From: Roseivivax sp. THAF197b
GTDB taxonomy: Bacteria; Pseudomonadota; Alphaproteobacteria; Rhodobacterales; Rhodobacteraceae
DNA length: 64,000 nucleotides
NCBI RefSeq assembly: GCF_009363255.1
Contig: NZ_CP045319.1
Coordinates: 124,001-188,000 of the forward strand
Reading direction: 5' to 3'
Of the stretch, positions 47,767 through 58,061 are shown piece by piece (within the stretch, counting starts at the first letter, position 1; each line of letters starts with the position of its first letter). The notes under the pieces are model-generated. The model made no database searches, had not been told where the DNA came from, and was given only the letters and a program-made list of their open reading frames with translations. The position numbers and the translations under genes are program-made.

Positions 47767-50055
47767 GTGAAGACCGTCTGTCTGGGAGGTGGGCCCGCTG
47801 GCCTTTACTTTGCCATCAGCCTCAAACTGCGCAATCCCGCCTCCGACGTGGTGGTGATCGAACGCAACAAGGCCGATGACACGTTCGGCTGGGGTGTGGT
47901 CCTGTCCGACGAGACGCTCGACAACCTGGCGCGGAACGACGCGAAAAGCGCCGAGGCGATCCGCGAACATTTCGCCTATTGGGACGATATCGCCGTCGTG
48001 AAGGATGGCACGCGCATCACCTCCACCGGGCACGGCTTTTGCGGGATCGGCCGCAAGAAGATGCTGCTTCTTTTGCAGGACCGCGCGCGCGAATTGGGCG
48101 TCGATCTGCGCTTCGAGACGGAGGTCGAGGATATCGACGCGCTGCGCCGCGAGTATGATCTTGTGGTGGCCGCCGATGGCGTGAATTCCCGCACGCGGAC
48201 CCGCTATGAGGACGCCTTCAAGCCCGAGATCGACACCCGCGCCTGCAAGTTCATCTGGCTCGGCACCCATGCCAAGTTCGACGATGCCTTCTCCTTCATC
48301 TTCGAGAAGACGGAGCATGGCTGGATCTGGGCCCATGCCTACCAGTTCGACGACGACACCGCGACCTTCATCGTCGAATGCTCCGAGGAGACGTGGCGCC
48401 GCGCGGGCTTTGACAAGATGAATCAGAATGAGACCATCGCCGCCTGCGAGAAGATCTTCGCCAAGGATCTCGACGGCAATGCGCTGATCTCGAACATGAA
48501 GCATCTGCGCGGCTCCGCCTGGCTGAATTTCAACCGCGTGCTCTGCGAGAAGTGGCACCACGAGAACGTCGTGCTTCTGGGCGATGCCTCGGCCACGGCG
48601 CATTTCTCCATCGGGTCGGGCACCAAGCTGGCGCTGGAATCCGCGATCGCGCTGGCCGAGCTGGTGACGACCAAGCCGACACTCGAGAAGGCGTTCGAGA
48701 CCTACCAGGAGGATCGCCGCCTTGACGTGCTGCGCCTGCAATCCGCCGCGCGCAACTCGACCGAATGGTTCGAGGATGTGGAGCGGTATCTCGACCTTGA
48801 TCCGGTCCAGTTCAACTATTCGCTTCTGACGCGCTCGCAGCGGATCAGTCACGAGAACCTGCGCCTGCGCGACGCGCAATGGCTGCGCGAGGCCGAGGAA
48901 TGGTTTCAGGCGCAATCTGGCGCAAATGGCGTGCATCGCGCGCCGATGTTCGCGCCCTTTCAGCTGCGTGACATGCGGCTTGCCAACCGCGTCGTCGTCT
49001 CGCCCATGGCGCAGTACAAGGCCGTGGATGGCTGCCCGACCGACTGGCATTTCGCGCATTATGCCGAACGCGCCAAGGGCGGTGCGGGCCTTGTCTACAT
49101 GGAGATGACCTGCGTCTCGCCCGAGGGCCGGATCACGCCAGGATGCCCCGGTCTCTACGCGCCCGAGCATGAGGCGGCCTGGAGGCGTCTCGTGGATTTC
49201 GCCAATGCCGAGACCGAGGCGAAGCTCTGCATGCAGATCGGCCATGCAGGCCGCAAGGGCGCCACGCAGCTCGGTTGGGAAGAGATGGACGCGCCTCTGA
49301 AGGAGGGCGGCTGGCCGCTTCTGTCGGCCTCCGCGATCCCGTGGGCCGAGGGCAGTCAGATCCCAAAAGCCATGGACCGCGCCGATATGGACATGGTGCG
49401 CGATCAATTCGTCGCGGCCACCGAGATGGCCGACCGCGCGGGCTTCGACATGGTCGAGCTGCACGCCGCGCATGGTTACCTGATCTCCTCCTTCATCTCG
49501 CCACTGTCGAACACCCGGACGGATGAATATGGCGGAAGCCTCGAGAACCGCATGCGCTACCCGCTCGAAGTGTTCCGCGCCATGCGCGCGGTCTGGCCCA
49601 CCGAAAAGCCGATGTCTGTACGTATCTCGGCCACCGATTGGGTTGGCGAACGCGGCGTCGAGGGCGAGGAAGCCGTCGCCATCGCAGCCATGTTCAGTGC
49701 CGAAGGCGTGGATCTTGTCGACGTGTCCGCCGGCCAGACCAGCGTCGAGGCGAAGCCGGTTTATGGCCGCATGTTCCAGACGCCGTTCTCGGACCGGATC
49801 CGCAACGAATGCGATATCCCCACCATGGCGGTCGGCAATATCTACGAACCCGACCACGTCAATTCGATCCTGATGGCCGGACGCGCCGACCTCGTCGCCC
49901 TGGCCCGTCCACATCTGGCCGATCCCTACTGGACGTTGCATGCAGGCGCCGCCCTGGGTGACGATCAGACCGCCTGGCCCCTGCCCTATTTGCCCGGGCG
50001 AGACCAGATGCGCCGCTTGGCCGAACGCGGTGAGGGTCTGGGGATCCGGGTATGA
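47767..50055 (+). CDS. 2-Aminobenzoyl-CoA monooxygenase/reductase (salicylyl-CoA 5-hydroxylase-like/OYE fusion)
   Basis: A 762-residue fused flavoenzyme. Residues 1-390 are a class A flavin hydroxylase ([16 protein letters not shown] at the start, later [20 protein letters not shown]). Residues 395-762 are an old-yellow-enzyme domain ([50 protein letters not shown]). This is the layout of 2-aminobenzoyl-CoA monooxygenase/reductase from Azoarcus evansii, which hydroxylates and reduces anthraniloyl-CoA to 2-amino-5-oxocyclohex-1-ene-carbonyl-CoA. The start is GTG with a strong ribosome-binding site. A 2-aminobenzoate-CoA ligase at 61.4 kb supports the call. Confidence 0.9.
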   Translation: MKTVCLGGGPAGLYFAISLKLRNPASDVVVIERNKADDTFGWGVVLSDETLDNLARNDAKSAEAIREHFAYWDDIAVVKDGTRITSTGHGFCGIGRKKMLLLLQDRARELGVDLRFETEVEDIDALRREYDLVVAADGVNSRTRTRYEDAFKPEIDTRACKFIWLGTHAKFDDAFSFIFEKTEHGWIWAHAYQFDDDTATFIVECSEETWRRAGFDKMNQNETIAACEKIFAKDLDGNALISNMKHLRGSAWLNFNRVLCEKWHHENVVLLGDASATAHFSIGSGTKLALESAIALAELVTTKPTLEKAFETYQEDRRLDVLRLQSAARNSTEWFEDVERYLDLDPVQFNYSLLTRSQRISHENLRLRDAQWLREAEEWFQAQSGANGVHRAPMFAPFQLRDMRLANRVVVSPMAQYKAVDGCPTDWHFAHYAERAKGGAGLVYMEMTCVSPEGRITPGCPGLYAPEHEAAWRRLVDFANAETEAKLCMQIGHAGRKGATQLGWEEMDAPLKEGGWPLLSASAIPWAEGSQIPKAMDRADMDMVRDQFVAATEMADRAGFDMVELHAAHGYLISSFISPLSNTRTDEYGGSLENRMRYPLEVFRAMRAVWPTEKPMSVRISATDWVGERGVEGEEAVAIAAMFSAEGVDLVDVSAGQTSVEAKPVYGRMFQTPFSDRIRNECDIPTMAVGNIYEPDHVNSILMAGRADLVALARPHLADPYWTLHAGAALGDDQTAWPLPYLPGRDQMRRLAERGEGLGIRV

Positions 50056-50801
50056 GTGATCTTTCCGGCAAGTCCGTGTTGGTCACCGGAGGCGGTACGG
50101 GCCTCGGCGCCGCATTGGCGCGCGCTTATGCAGAGGCCGGTGCGGATGTCTGGATCGCCGGGCGCCGCGAAGGCCCCCTTCAGGAGGTCGCGGCGAGCCA
50201 TGACGCGATCCGGTGCGTCACCGCCGATGTGACCGATGAAGCCTCCGTCGCCGCCATGTATCAAGCCACAGGCCCCTGCGATATCGTCATCGCCAATGCC
50301 GGGGCCTCCGCCTCCGCGCCTTTCCCCAAGACGGACCTCGCCACCTGGCAACAGATGATCGACGTCAACTTGACCGGCGTCTTTCTGACCCTGCGCGAGG
50401 GCGCGCGGAAGATGAAAAAGCGCGATTGGGGCCGCCTGATCGCCGTGGCGTCGACCGCCGGGCTGAAGGGTTATCCCTACGTGGCGGCCTATACGGCGGC
50501 GAAACACGGCGTAGTCGGGATGGTGAAGGCCACAGCCCTTGAGATGGCAAAGACGGGCGTGACGGTGAATGCGCTCTGCCCCGGATTTCTCGACACTGAA
50601 ATGACGGAGCGGTCGGTTGCCAACATCATGGAGAAGACCGGCATGTCCGCCGCCGATGCCCGTGGGCAACTCGAAAAGATGAGCCCGCAGCGCCGCCTGA
50701 CCCAGCCCTCGGAGGTTGTTGCCGCGGCAATGTGGCTATCCGGGCCCGGATCGGAGGGGATCACCGGGCAGGCGATCTCCATCTCGGGCGGCGAGGCCTG
50801 A
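50052..50801 (+). CDS. Short-chain dehydrogenase/reductase
   Basis: A 249-residue SDR with the Rossmann motif TGGGTGLG (residues 13-20), NAG at about 84, and the catalytic Ser/Tyr/Lys (Tyr and Lys in YTAAKHG near 155). It starts inside the ATGA overlap with the monooxygenase/reductase gene, so the two are coupled. A likely role is oxidation or reduction of a ring-hydroxyl CoA intermediate of the anthranilate pathway. Confidence 0.9.
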   Translation: MSDLSGKSVLVTGGGTGLGAALARAYAEAGADVWIAGRREGPLQEVAASHDAIRCVTADVTDEASVAAMYQATGPCDIVIANAGASASAPFPKTDLATWQQMIDVNLTGVFLTLREGARKMKKRDWGRLIAVASTAGLKGYPYVAAYTAAKHGVVGMVKATALEMAKTGVTVNALCPGFLDTEMTERSVANIMEKTGMSAADARGQLEKMSPQRRLTQPSEVVAAAMWLSGPGSEGITGQAISISGGEA

Positions 50802-50803
50802 GC

Positions 50804-51106
50804 CTACTGAAAGCCATGCAACAAGAGGTCCGCCGCGGCCAGCAGCTCATCGCGGACAAGTTCTGCACTGCCAACGGCTATTCCGATTTCGGATGCCGGT
50901 AGCGCCACCATCTGCGACACGAGGATGACGTAGGGCGCGCCCGCAATCACGGTCTCCACGTGCAACTTCGGCACCAAGTCCCCCCAGTAGGATCGCGGCA
51001 TGACCGGCGCACACAGGATGTAGGTTGTCTGGATCCCCAAATCGGCCTGCAGTCGGCACACGAGATGGAGGCCGTCCCGCGTCTGAAAGATCGTGCCTTG
51101 GCTCAC
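50804..51106 (-). CDS. CcdB family toxin
   Basis: A 100-residue protein resembling CcdB (GTIFQTRDGLHLVCRLQADL at the N-terminus, LCAPVMPRS, LVSQMVALPASEIG, LLHGF at the end). CcdB toxins poison DNA gyrase. The start is GTG at 51106, in a GTGA overlap with the upstream antitoxin. The gene converges on the SDR with 2 bases between stops. Its C-terminal Trp-Gly-Ile of classic CcdB is replaced by HGFQ, so the target may differ. Confidence 0.75.
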   Translation of the reverse strand: MSQGTIFQTRDGLHLVCRLQADLGIQTTYILCAPVMPRSYWGDLVPKLHVETVIAGAPYVILVSQMVALPASEIGIAVGSAELVRDELLAAADLLLHGFQ

Positions 51107-51360
51107 CCGAGAAATCCCTTCTGGCGGATGCGGGCAAGGGTCGGCCCGTTCGCATGCAGTTGGCGCAATTCCTCGTTCAGACCGGCCTTGGCCGCTGCCC
51201 GCCATTCCGCACTTTCCCGCGCCCGCCGGGCTTCGGCCAGACCGGTGTCGATGCATTCACGTACCACCTCCGCGATCGACACACCGCGCAACCGCGCCTC
51301 CTCTTCGAGCGCCGTTTTGCGCTCTTCCCCGATGTCGCGAATATTCAGGACGGCAGGCAT
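51103..51360 (-). CDS. Ribbon-helix-helix antitoxin (FitA/CcdA-like)
   Basis: An 85-residue protein whose first 45 residues (LNIRDIGEERKTALEEEARL and GVSIAEVVRECI) fit a ribbon-helix-helix DNA-binding domain of the FitA type. The basic C-terminal tail would bind the toxin. It precedes the CcdB-like gene with a GTGA overlap, the standard antitoxin-first order, and has direct repeats upstream. Confidence 0.75.
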   Translation of the reverse strand: MPAVLNIRDIGEERKTALEEEARLRGVSIAEVVRECIDTGLAEARRARESAEWRAAAKAGLNEELRQLHANGPTLARIRQKGFLG

Positions 51361-51397
51361 GGCTCGGTCTCCGGTTCATGATGCCGCTACGCATACT

Positions 51398-51419
51398 GCA
51401 ACACAATTAGCAACACAAT
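51398..51419. promoter_or_regulatory. Direct repeats upstream of the antitoxin gene
   Basis: GCAACACAAT occurs twice (51398-51407 and 51410-51419) with a 12-base period, about 40-60 bases before the antitoxin start on the minus strand. Ribbon-helix-helix antitoxins commonly bind tandem sites of about this spacing, so these may be the autoregulatory operator. Confidence 0.45.
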
Positions 51420-51440
51420 CGGAAGCGACGAGGAAACGGA

Positions 51441-52676
51441 TCAGCCCCGCTTGACCGCGGAATACCCCGCCATCGCCGCATAGCCTCCGACGATGGCCTT
51501 GCGCTGCGCGTGATCGAGGATCTGATTGATATCCTTGAAGCCCGCAGGCGCACGCTTTTCGACCTCGTCGATCACACGCTCCGGACCGCCCACGCGATTG
51601 GTCCGCACGACCTCCGCCGTCTTGGGCAGGCGCTCCTTCTCGTAGCGCCAAAGGGCGGCGCGCGGATGTTCGGACCCGGCCAGCGCATCCGCCAGACAGC
51701 GCGCATCGAGGATCGCCTGACTCGCGCCGTTCGATCCAACGGGATACATCGGATGCGCTGCATCGCCCAGAAGCGTGATGCGCCCGAAGGTCCAGCGCGG
51801 CAGCGGATCGCGGTCGGCCATGGGATATTCGAAGATCGCCTTGGTCGCGCGCACAAGCTTGCCGATATCCATGCCTGGCACATGGAAGCGCAGCGCATGC
51901 GGCAGAACGCGTGCCAGCGGCACCTGCCGCGACCAGCTGTCGGGCGGCGGGGTCGAGATCGCGGGATCCTTGATCCGCACGTTCACGACCCAATTCGTCA
52001 GCTGCTTGCCCTTCACCGCAGGCGCGATCGGGTACAGCACGAACTTGCCGCCAAGCCCGCCACCGATGGCCATGCTTTCCCCGTCTTCCCAGACGGGCAT
52101 GTCCGCCGCACCGCGCCACATCACGACGCCCTGCCAAGAGGGTGGGCCTTCGTTGGGATAGAACACGCGGCGCCCGGCGGAATGGATACCATCGGCGCAG
52201 ATCAGCACCTCGCCCCGGTCGGTCACACCCGCGCCGCCTTCAACGCTGTCGGTGAAATGCGCGGTCACGCCGGATTCGTCCTGCACGAAGCCTGCGAGCC
52301 TGCGCCCCGTCCGGATCGCATCCGGTCCCAACCGGTCGATCACCGCGTCATGGATCACCTTCTGCAACCGCCCGCGATGGATGGAGAATTGCGGCACCTC
52401 GTGGCCTGCATGCATGCCGCGCAGTTCAGACCAGACCTCCTGCCCCTGCTTGGTGAGGTAGGACAGCTTACGCGTGCGCACGCCCACCGCATCAAGCGCG
52501 GGCAGAAGCCCCAGCGCATCAAGCTCCTTGATCGCGTGGGGCAAAACGTTGATGCCCACGCCCACCTCGCGGACCTCGCGCGCGGCCTCGTAGATCGTGA
52601 CGGGAATGCCCCGCGCATGCAGCATCAGCGCGGTCGTGAGCCCACCGATCCCGGCCCCTGCGATCAGAACCCGCAT
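51441..52676 (-). CDS. FAD-dependent aromatic monooxygenase (PhzS/salicylate hydroxylase-like)
   Basis: A 411-residue class A flavin monooxygenase. The FAD fold starts MRVLIAGAGIGGLTTAL, the DG motif is CADGIHSAGRR and the GD motif is LLGDAAHPMYPVGSNGASQA. It resembles flavin-dependent oxidoreductases related to PhzS and salicylate hydroxylase; the true substrate is unknown. The start at 52676 is 4 bases after the cupin stop. As the last gene of the liv operon it probably acts on the compound imported by that transporter or on a pathway side product. Confidence 0.88.
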   Translation of the reverse strand: MRVLIAGAGIGGLTTALMLHARGIPVTIYEAAREVREVGVGINVLPHAIKELDALGLLPALDAVGVRTRKLSYLTKQGQEVWSELRGMHAGHEVPQFSIHRGRLQKVIHDAVIDRLGPDAIRTGRRLAGFVQDESGVTAHFTDSVEGGAGVTDRGEVLICADGIHSAGRRVFYPNEGPPSWQGVVMWRGAADMPVWEDGESMAIGGGLGGKFVLYPIAPAVKGKQLTNWVVNVRIKDPAISTPPPDSWSRQVPLARVLPHALRFHVPGMDIGKLVRATKAIFEYPMADRDPLPRWTFGRITLLGDAAHPMYPVGSNGASQAILDARCLADALAGSEHPRAALWRYEKERLPKTAEVVRTNRVGGPERVIDEVEKRAPAGFKDINQILDHAQRKAIVGGYAAMAGYSAVKRG

Positions 52677-52680
52677 GCGA

Positions 52681-53133
52681 TCACTCCTCCGGCGGCGGCA
52701 GGAAATCCACCTCGTGCTCGGCCGATACGGCGACGACATCCGCCGGGTTCGCCTCTGGCCCGAGATTGTGCAGCGCCCAGAACAGATCATAGAGCCGCCG
52801 GGTCGGCGCGACCCAGAAGAAGCATTTGATCGTCGTGTCGGTCTTGTTGAAGATCCCGTGCGGGATGCCGCGCGGCAGACGGATCAGATCGCCCGGCTCG
52901 GCATAGGCCTCGACCCCGTTCAGCAGCAGATCGAACCGGCCTTCGAGCACATAGATGAACTCGTCCTGCGTCGGGTGGATATGCGGCGGCACGAAGGTGC
53001 CCTTTGGCAGCGTCGCATGCCAGGACATGCAGGCTTCGGTGTTCTGTTTCGGCACATAGGTCTGGCCGAGGATGTTCCAGCTGATGTCGTCTATGCCGGA
53101 ATTTGCCTTGGTCACGCCGGGCAACATGGTCAT
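52681..53133 (-). CDS. Cupin domain protein
   Basis: A 150-residue single-domain cupin. The metal-binding pattern is HIHPTQDEFIYVLEG (motif 1, with His, His, Glu) and IPHGI (motif 2 His). Small cupins next to monooxygenases can be dioxygenases, isomerases or metabolite sensors; which applies here is not clear. It lies 19 bases after livF and 4 bases before the monooxygenase start. Confidence 0.85.
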   Translation of the reverse strand: MTMLPGVTKANSGIDDISWNILGQTYVPKQNTEACMSWHATLPKGTFVPPHIHPTQDEFIYVLEGRFDLLLNGVEAYAEPGDLIRLPRGIPHGIFNKTDTTIKCFFWVAPTRRLYDLFWALHNLGPEANPADVVAVSAEHEVDFLPPPEE

Positions 53134-53152
53134 CGGGATCTCCTCTTCGGGG

Positions 53153-53841
<689 letters not shown>

Positions 53842-53842
<1 letters not shown>

Positions 53843-54594
53843 CAGGCGGCCTCCTCTTCTTCGCCGAGATAAGCTTCGCGCACCTTGGGATCGTTGCGAA
53901 CGACCTCGGGCGTGCCGGTCGCGATGATCTGCCCGTAGACCAGCACCGAAACCCGGTCCGCAAGCTGGAAGACCGCATCCATGTCATGCTCGATCAGGAC
54001 CATGGTGAGGCTGCCCTTCAGGCGTTTGAGACGCGCAACGAAGGCCTCCGCGTCCTCGCCCCCCACACCCGCGAGCGGCTCGTCGAGAAGCAGGATCTGC
54101 GGTTTCGTCGCGAGTGCAATGGCCAGCTCCAACCGGCGATGCTCGCCATGGCTGAGCGCGGAGGCCACCGCATCCACCCGGTCCTCAAGCCCCGCCTCTG
54201 CCAGAACACGCAACGCGGTGTCGTTCAGCGCCGCCTCGTCCGCGACCGTCCCGAAGAACCGAAAGCTCGACCCGGACCGCGCCTGCACGGCAAGCGCCAC
54301 GTTTTCCAGCACGGTGAAGCTGGGCAGGATGGAGGTGATCTGGAAAGACCGGGCAAGCCCCATATGCACCCGCTCGGGCATGGAGCGCGCCATCAGGCTT
54401 TGCCCATCAAGCAGGACATCGCCAGAATCCGAGGCGAGCTGACCCGAGAGCTGCGAGATGAAGGTGGTCTTGCCCGCCCCGTTGGGTCCGATGATCGCAT
54501 GCAGCTCGCCCGGCTCGACAATCAGCGACACGTCGTCCGTGACTTTCAATGCACCGAAGGATTTGCACAGATTGCGGATCTCGAGGCGGCTCAT
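53842..54594 (-). CDS. livG: Branched-chain amino acid-type ABC transporter ATPase LivG
   Basis: A 250-residue ATPase: Walker A GPNGAGKTT, a signature variant LSHGEHRRLE, Walker B ILLLDEPLAGVGGEDA. The start MSRLEIRN at 54594 makes an ATGA overlap with livM; the longer frame upstream is an image of livM. Confidence 0.93.
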
Positions 54595-55583
54595 TTCGCG
54601 GACCCTCCGATCCCGAGTTTCTTGAAGACGCCGGTAATCCCGTGCGGCGAATAGAGCACCATCAGGACGAGGAAGAGGCCGAACCATAGCTTCCAATGCT
54701 CGGTCAGCGATCCCAGCACCTCCTCCAGCAGCAGCACCGCGACCGCGCCGCCGATTGCCCCCGTGAGCGTGCCGATCCCGCCGAGGACGACCATGACGAT
54801 CAGCTCGCCCGAACGGTGCCAGGAGATGAAGGCGGGCGAGACGAACTCCGCCTGATTGGCCAGGAACACACCCGCCACGGCGGTCAGGCAGCCCGAGATG
54901 ACGAAGGCGGTCAGCTGGTAGCGGAACGGCGAATAGCCGATCGCCTCCATCCGCACGCGGTTCTCCCGGATGCCGGTCAGGACCCGCCCAAAGCGCGAGC
55001 CCACGATGCGGTGACACAGCCAGAACAGCGCGATCAGCATGATCAACGTAGCGTAATAGAGCGTGAAGTCGTTCTCCAGCATGTCGCTGCCCAGAACGGT
55101 CGAGCGTTGCGACAGCCCGTAGCCGTCATCGCCGCCATAGGCCGACAGCGAGATGAAGAAGAAATAGGCCATCTGCCCGAAGGCCAGCGTGATCATGATG
55201 AAATAGACGCCCGTGGTGCGCAGCGAGATCGCGCCGGTGATCAACGCGAAGAGTGCCGAGACACCCATCGCGGCTGCGATCTGAACGAAGATGTCGTTGA
55301 TCCCGTAGCTCGATAGGACCGCGACCGCATAGGTGCCGAAGCCAAGATAAGCCGCGTGCCCGAAGGACACCATCGCGCCATAGCCCAGGATCAGATCGAG
55401 GGCGAGCGCTGCAATCGCGTAGGCCAGGATGCGCGTGCCGATCAGCACGAGGAACGGATCGTCGATGGCCGCGGCCACGGGCGGTAGCGCCGCGAAGATC
55501 GCGAACAGGATCAGGGCCGCGCGGACGCGTCCCGCGATGGGACGGCGCGCCGGGCGCGCGCTGCTCAGGGTCGCCTCCGCCAT
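54591..55583 (-). CDS. livM: Branched-chain amino acid-type ABC transporter permease LivM
   Basis: A 330-residue permease with about nine membrane helices and the LivM landmarks LILGYGAMVSFGHAAYLG and VMVVLGGIGTLTGAIGGA. It overlaps livH by one base and livG by four. Confidence 0.93.
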   Translation of the reverse strand: MAEATLSSARPARRPIAGRVRAALILFAIFAALPPVAAAIDDPFLVLIGTRILAYAIAALALDLILGYGAMVSFGHAAYLGFGTYAVAVLSSYGINDIFVQIAAAMGVSALFALITGAISLRTTGVYFIMITLAFGQMAYFFFISLSAYGGDDGYGLSQRSTVLGSDMLENDFTLYYATLIMLIALFWLCHRIVGSRFGRVLTGIRENRVRMEAIGYSPFRYQLTAFVISGCLTAVAGVFLANQAEFVSPAFISWHRSGELIVMVVLGGIGTLTGAIGGAVAVLLLEEVLGSLTEHWKLWFGLFLVLMVLYSPHGITGVFKKLGIGGSAK

Positions 55584-56500
55584 CAGCCGCGCCCTCCGAA
55601 GAGACCCGCGGGCTTCGCGAAGAGGATCGCCGCCATAAGGATATAGACGAGCATCGGCGCCAGCATCCGCCCTACCTGCCCTGCCGCCGACGGATCAAGC
55701 ACGGAGCGCAGCCAGATCGGCCCGAAGACGCCGCCGACCGTATCGACGACCGCGACAAGGATCGCGCCGAAGAAGGCGCCCTTCACCGACCCGATACCAC
55801 CGATCACCACCACGACGAAGGTCAGGATCAGCACGCTTTCCCCCATGCCGGTATCGACCGACAGGATCGGCGCGACGAGCGCGCCCGCGAAGCAGGCCAG
55901 CACGCCGCCCAACGTGAAAACGATGGCGAAGAGCTTGCCGATATCGATGCCAAGCGCGGAGACCATCGTGCGGTTCGTGGCGCCTGCGCGCAGCAGCATG
56001 CCGATCCGCGTGTGGTTCACCACGACATAAAGCCCAAGCGCGACGCCAAGCCCGGCGGCAATGATGGCGATGCGATAGACCGGGTATTGCAGCGGGCCCA
56101 TGAGCGGGATGGAGCCGGAAAAGATCTCGGGCAGCGGAACGGAGAGGGGCGAGACGCCCCAGATGATCTTTACCGCCTCATTGGCGATCATCACGAGCCC
56201 GAACGTCGCCAGCACCTGATCGAGATGCGACCGCGCGTAGAGCCTTCGGATCACCAATACTTCGAGGACGAGTCCCACCACGATGGCGGCAGGGAACATC
56301 AGCAGAAGCCCCCACCAGAAGCTGCCGGTGAGAGCCGCGAAGGTCGCGATCAGGTAGGCGCCCACCATGTAAAGGACGCCATGGGCGAGGTTGACCACAT
56401 CCATGATCCCGAAGACGAGCGTCAGCCCGGCCGCGATCAGGAAGAGCAGAACGCCAAGCTGAACGCCGTTCAGTAGCTGCAGCACGAAAAGGTTGGTCAT
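55583..56500 (-). CDS. livH: Branched-chain amino acid-type ABC transporter permease LivH
   Basis: A 305-residue permease with the LivH landmarks (LLNGVQLGVLLFLIAAGLTL, MDVVNLAHGVLYMVGAY, VVVIGGIGSVKGAF). It starts 26 bases after the binding-protein stop and forms the membrane channel with LivM. Confidence 0.93.
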   Translation of the reverse strand: MTNLFVLQLLNGVQLGVLLFLIAAGLTLVFGIMDVVNLAHGVLYMVGAYLIATFAALTGSFWWGLLLMFPAAIVVGLVLEVLVIRRLYARSHLDQVLATFGLVMIANEAVKIIWGVSPLSVPLPEIFSGSIPLMGPLQYPVYRIAIIAAGLGVALGLYVVVNHTRIGMLLRAGATNRTMVSALGIDIGKLFAIVFTLGGVLACFAGALVAPILSVDTGMGESVLILTFVVVVIGGIGSVKGAFFGAILVAVVDTVGGVFGPIWLRSVLDPSAAGQVGRMLAPMLVYILMAAILFAKPAGLFGGRG

Positions 56501-56526
56501 TCTGCGGTCTCCCTCGCCCTTCGCGC

Positions 56527-57726
56527 TTACTCCATCTCGCAGTTTGCGGCGTAGTTATCGACGTAATCGTCGAAGACCTGGTCACGGATCGAGGTGCCGT
56601 ACATGCCGTCATCCCGCTTCACCGCTTCCACCACGTAGAAGTCCTGGATCGGGAACTGGTTCTTGCCGAAGGAGAAGTCGCCGCGCGGGCTGTCGAAATC
56701 GGCCTCGGTCAGGGCCGCGCGCAGGGCCGCGCGATCGGTCAGATCGCCGCCCAGCTTCTCAACCGCGCTGTGGATGAGCTGCGCCGCGTCATAGGCCTGC
56801 ATCGCGTAGGTGCCGGGCACCGCGTCGTATTTCTCGATATAGGCTGACACGAAGGCCTCGTTTGCGGCATTGTCCATGTCGGGCGCCCAGTTGGCACCGC
56901 CCAGAAGGCCGACGGCCGCGTCCTGCGTCGCAGGCAGCGTGGTCTCATCGACCGTGAAGGCCGACAGGAACGGAATGCCCGTGAGGCCCGCCTGATCGTA
57001 TTGCTTCACGAGATTCACACCCATGCCGCCCGGCATGAAGGTGAACAGCGCATCGGGCTGGAAGGCCGCGATCTGCGCAAGCTCGGACGAGAAGTCGAGC
57101 TGGCCGAGTTCGGTAAAGACCTCGCCCGCGATGCCGCCCGTGTAGGAATTCTTGAAGCCCGCGAGGCTGTCCTTGCCCGCCTGGTAGTTCGGCGCCATCA
57201 GGAAGACGTTCTGGTAGCCTTGGCTTTCCGCATAGGCGCCCATCACCTCGTGGTTCTGGTCGTTCTGATAGGAGGTCACGAAGAAGTTCGGGTTGCACTC
57301 CGCACCCGCGAAGTTCGACGTGCCCGCATTGGTCGAGATCAGCACGGTGCCGGTCTCTGTCACCGGACGGTGGATCGCGATCAGGATGTTGGAGAAGATC
57401 GGACCGACCACGAAATCGACCGCATCGCGGGCCACAAGCTCTCGGGCGCGGTCGGCGGCGAGGTCGGGACGCAATTCGTCATCGACGACGATGATCTCGG
57501 TCTCCATGCCGCCCAGCATCTCGTTCTGCTCGGCAAACAGCATGAAGCCGTTGCGCGCTTGCTCACCAAGGGCCGCAGCGGGGCCAGATAGCGTATAGAC
57601 GAGGCCGATCTTCAGCACGTCGTCATTGGCAGATGCCGGTGCCTCGGCATGGGCGGCGGCGAAGGCCGTTCCGGTCAAGGCCAGCGTGGCACAGGTCGAG
57701 GCAAGAGGTGTTCTCTTCAATGTCAT
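56527..57726 (-). CDS. Branched-chain amino acid-type ABC transporter binding protein LivK-like
   Basis: Periplasmic binding protein of 399 residues with a type 1 fold. The start MTLKRTPL at 57726 has GGGAGA upstream; the signal peptide ends near FAAAHAE. Motifs: LKIGLVYTLSGPAAALGEQ, VDFVVGPIFSNI, YQNVFLMAPNYQAGKD. The group is close to proteins predicted to bind aromatic compounds. It is the first gene of the liv-cupin-monooxygenase operon and divergent from marR. Confidence 0.92.
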   Translation of the reverse strand: MTLKRTPLASTCATLALTGTAFAAAHAEAPASANDDVLKIGLVYTLSGPAAALGEQARNGFMLFAEQNEMLGGMETEIIVVDDELRPDLAADRARELVARDAVDFVVGPIFSNILIAIHRPVTETGTVLISTNAGTSNFAGAECNPNFFVTSYQNDQNHEVMGAYAESQGYQNVFLMAPNYQAGKDSLAGFKNSYTGGIAGEVFTELGQLDFSSELAQIAAFQPDALFTFMPGGMGVNLVKQYDQAGLTGIPFLSAFTVDETTLPATQDAAVGLLGGANWAPDMDNAANEAFVSAYIEKYDAVPGTYAMQAYDAAQLIHSAVEKLGGDLTDRAALRAALTEADFDSPRGDFSFGKNQFPIQDFYVVEAVKRDDGMYGTSIRDQVFDDYVDNYAANCEME

Positions 57727-57952
57727 GGTCGTATCTCCCGGTTGATCTGTTGGTGGGCCCCGCCTCTTTGGGCGATGTGCCGGATGAATGTGCATCACGC
57801 TGTCAGCGTCGGTCTTTGACCTTTCGTTCCGTGTCAGGCCCGCCCCGCAGAGGAGCCTGTCTGCCCGGGGCGGTCAACGGCAATGATGCAAACATCGACG
57901 CCGTCCGACCCTGTCCGGGCCCCATTTCGATCAATCGTTACCCGTGATTCGA

Positions 57953-57989
57953 TTTATTTCAAGCTCAAACCTTTTTTGCTTGAAATAAA
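57953..57989. promoter_or_regulatory. Perfect 12-bp inverted repeat, candidate MarR operator
   Basis: TTTATTTCAAGC (57953-57964) and GCTTGAAATAAA (57978-57989) are separated by 13 bases, in an AT-rich patch between the divergent liv operon and marR. The matching repeat lies before the monooxygenase/reductase gene at 47.7 kb. The rest of the roughly 330-base gap between the liv binding-protein gene and marR shows no gene. Confidence 0.7.
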
Positions 57990-58061
57990 AAAATGGCGCG
58001 CCTAGCGTTTTGGCATTGGCGGTCCGAGATGGCCCGCCCGCGACGCAAGACCAGAGGCATC

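Noticed and set aside
47767-50055. Simple salicylyl-CoA 5-hydroxylase
   Set aside because: The second half is a full old-yellow-enzyme domain, and a 2-aminobenzoate-CoA ligase lies in the same cluster, favouring the 2-aminobenzoyl-CoA enzyme. Salicylyl-CoA use is not fully excluded.
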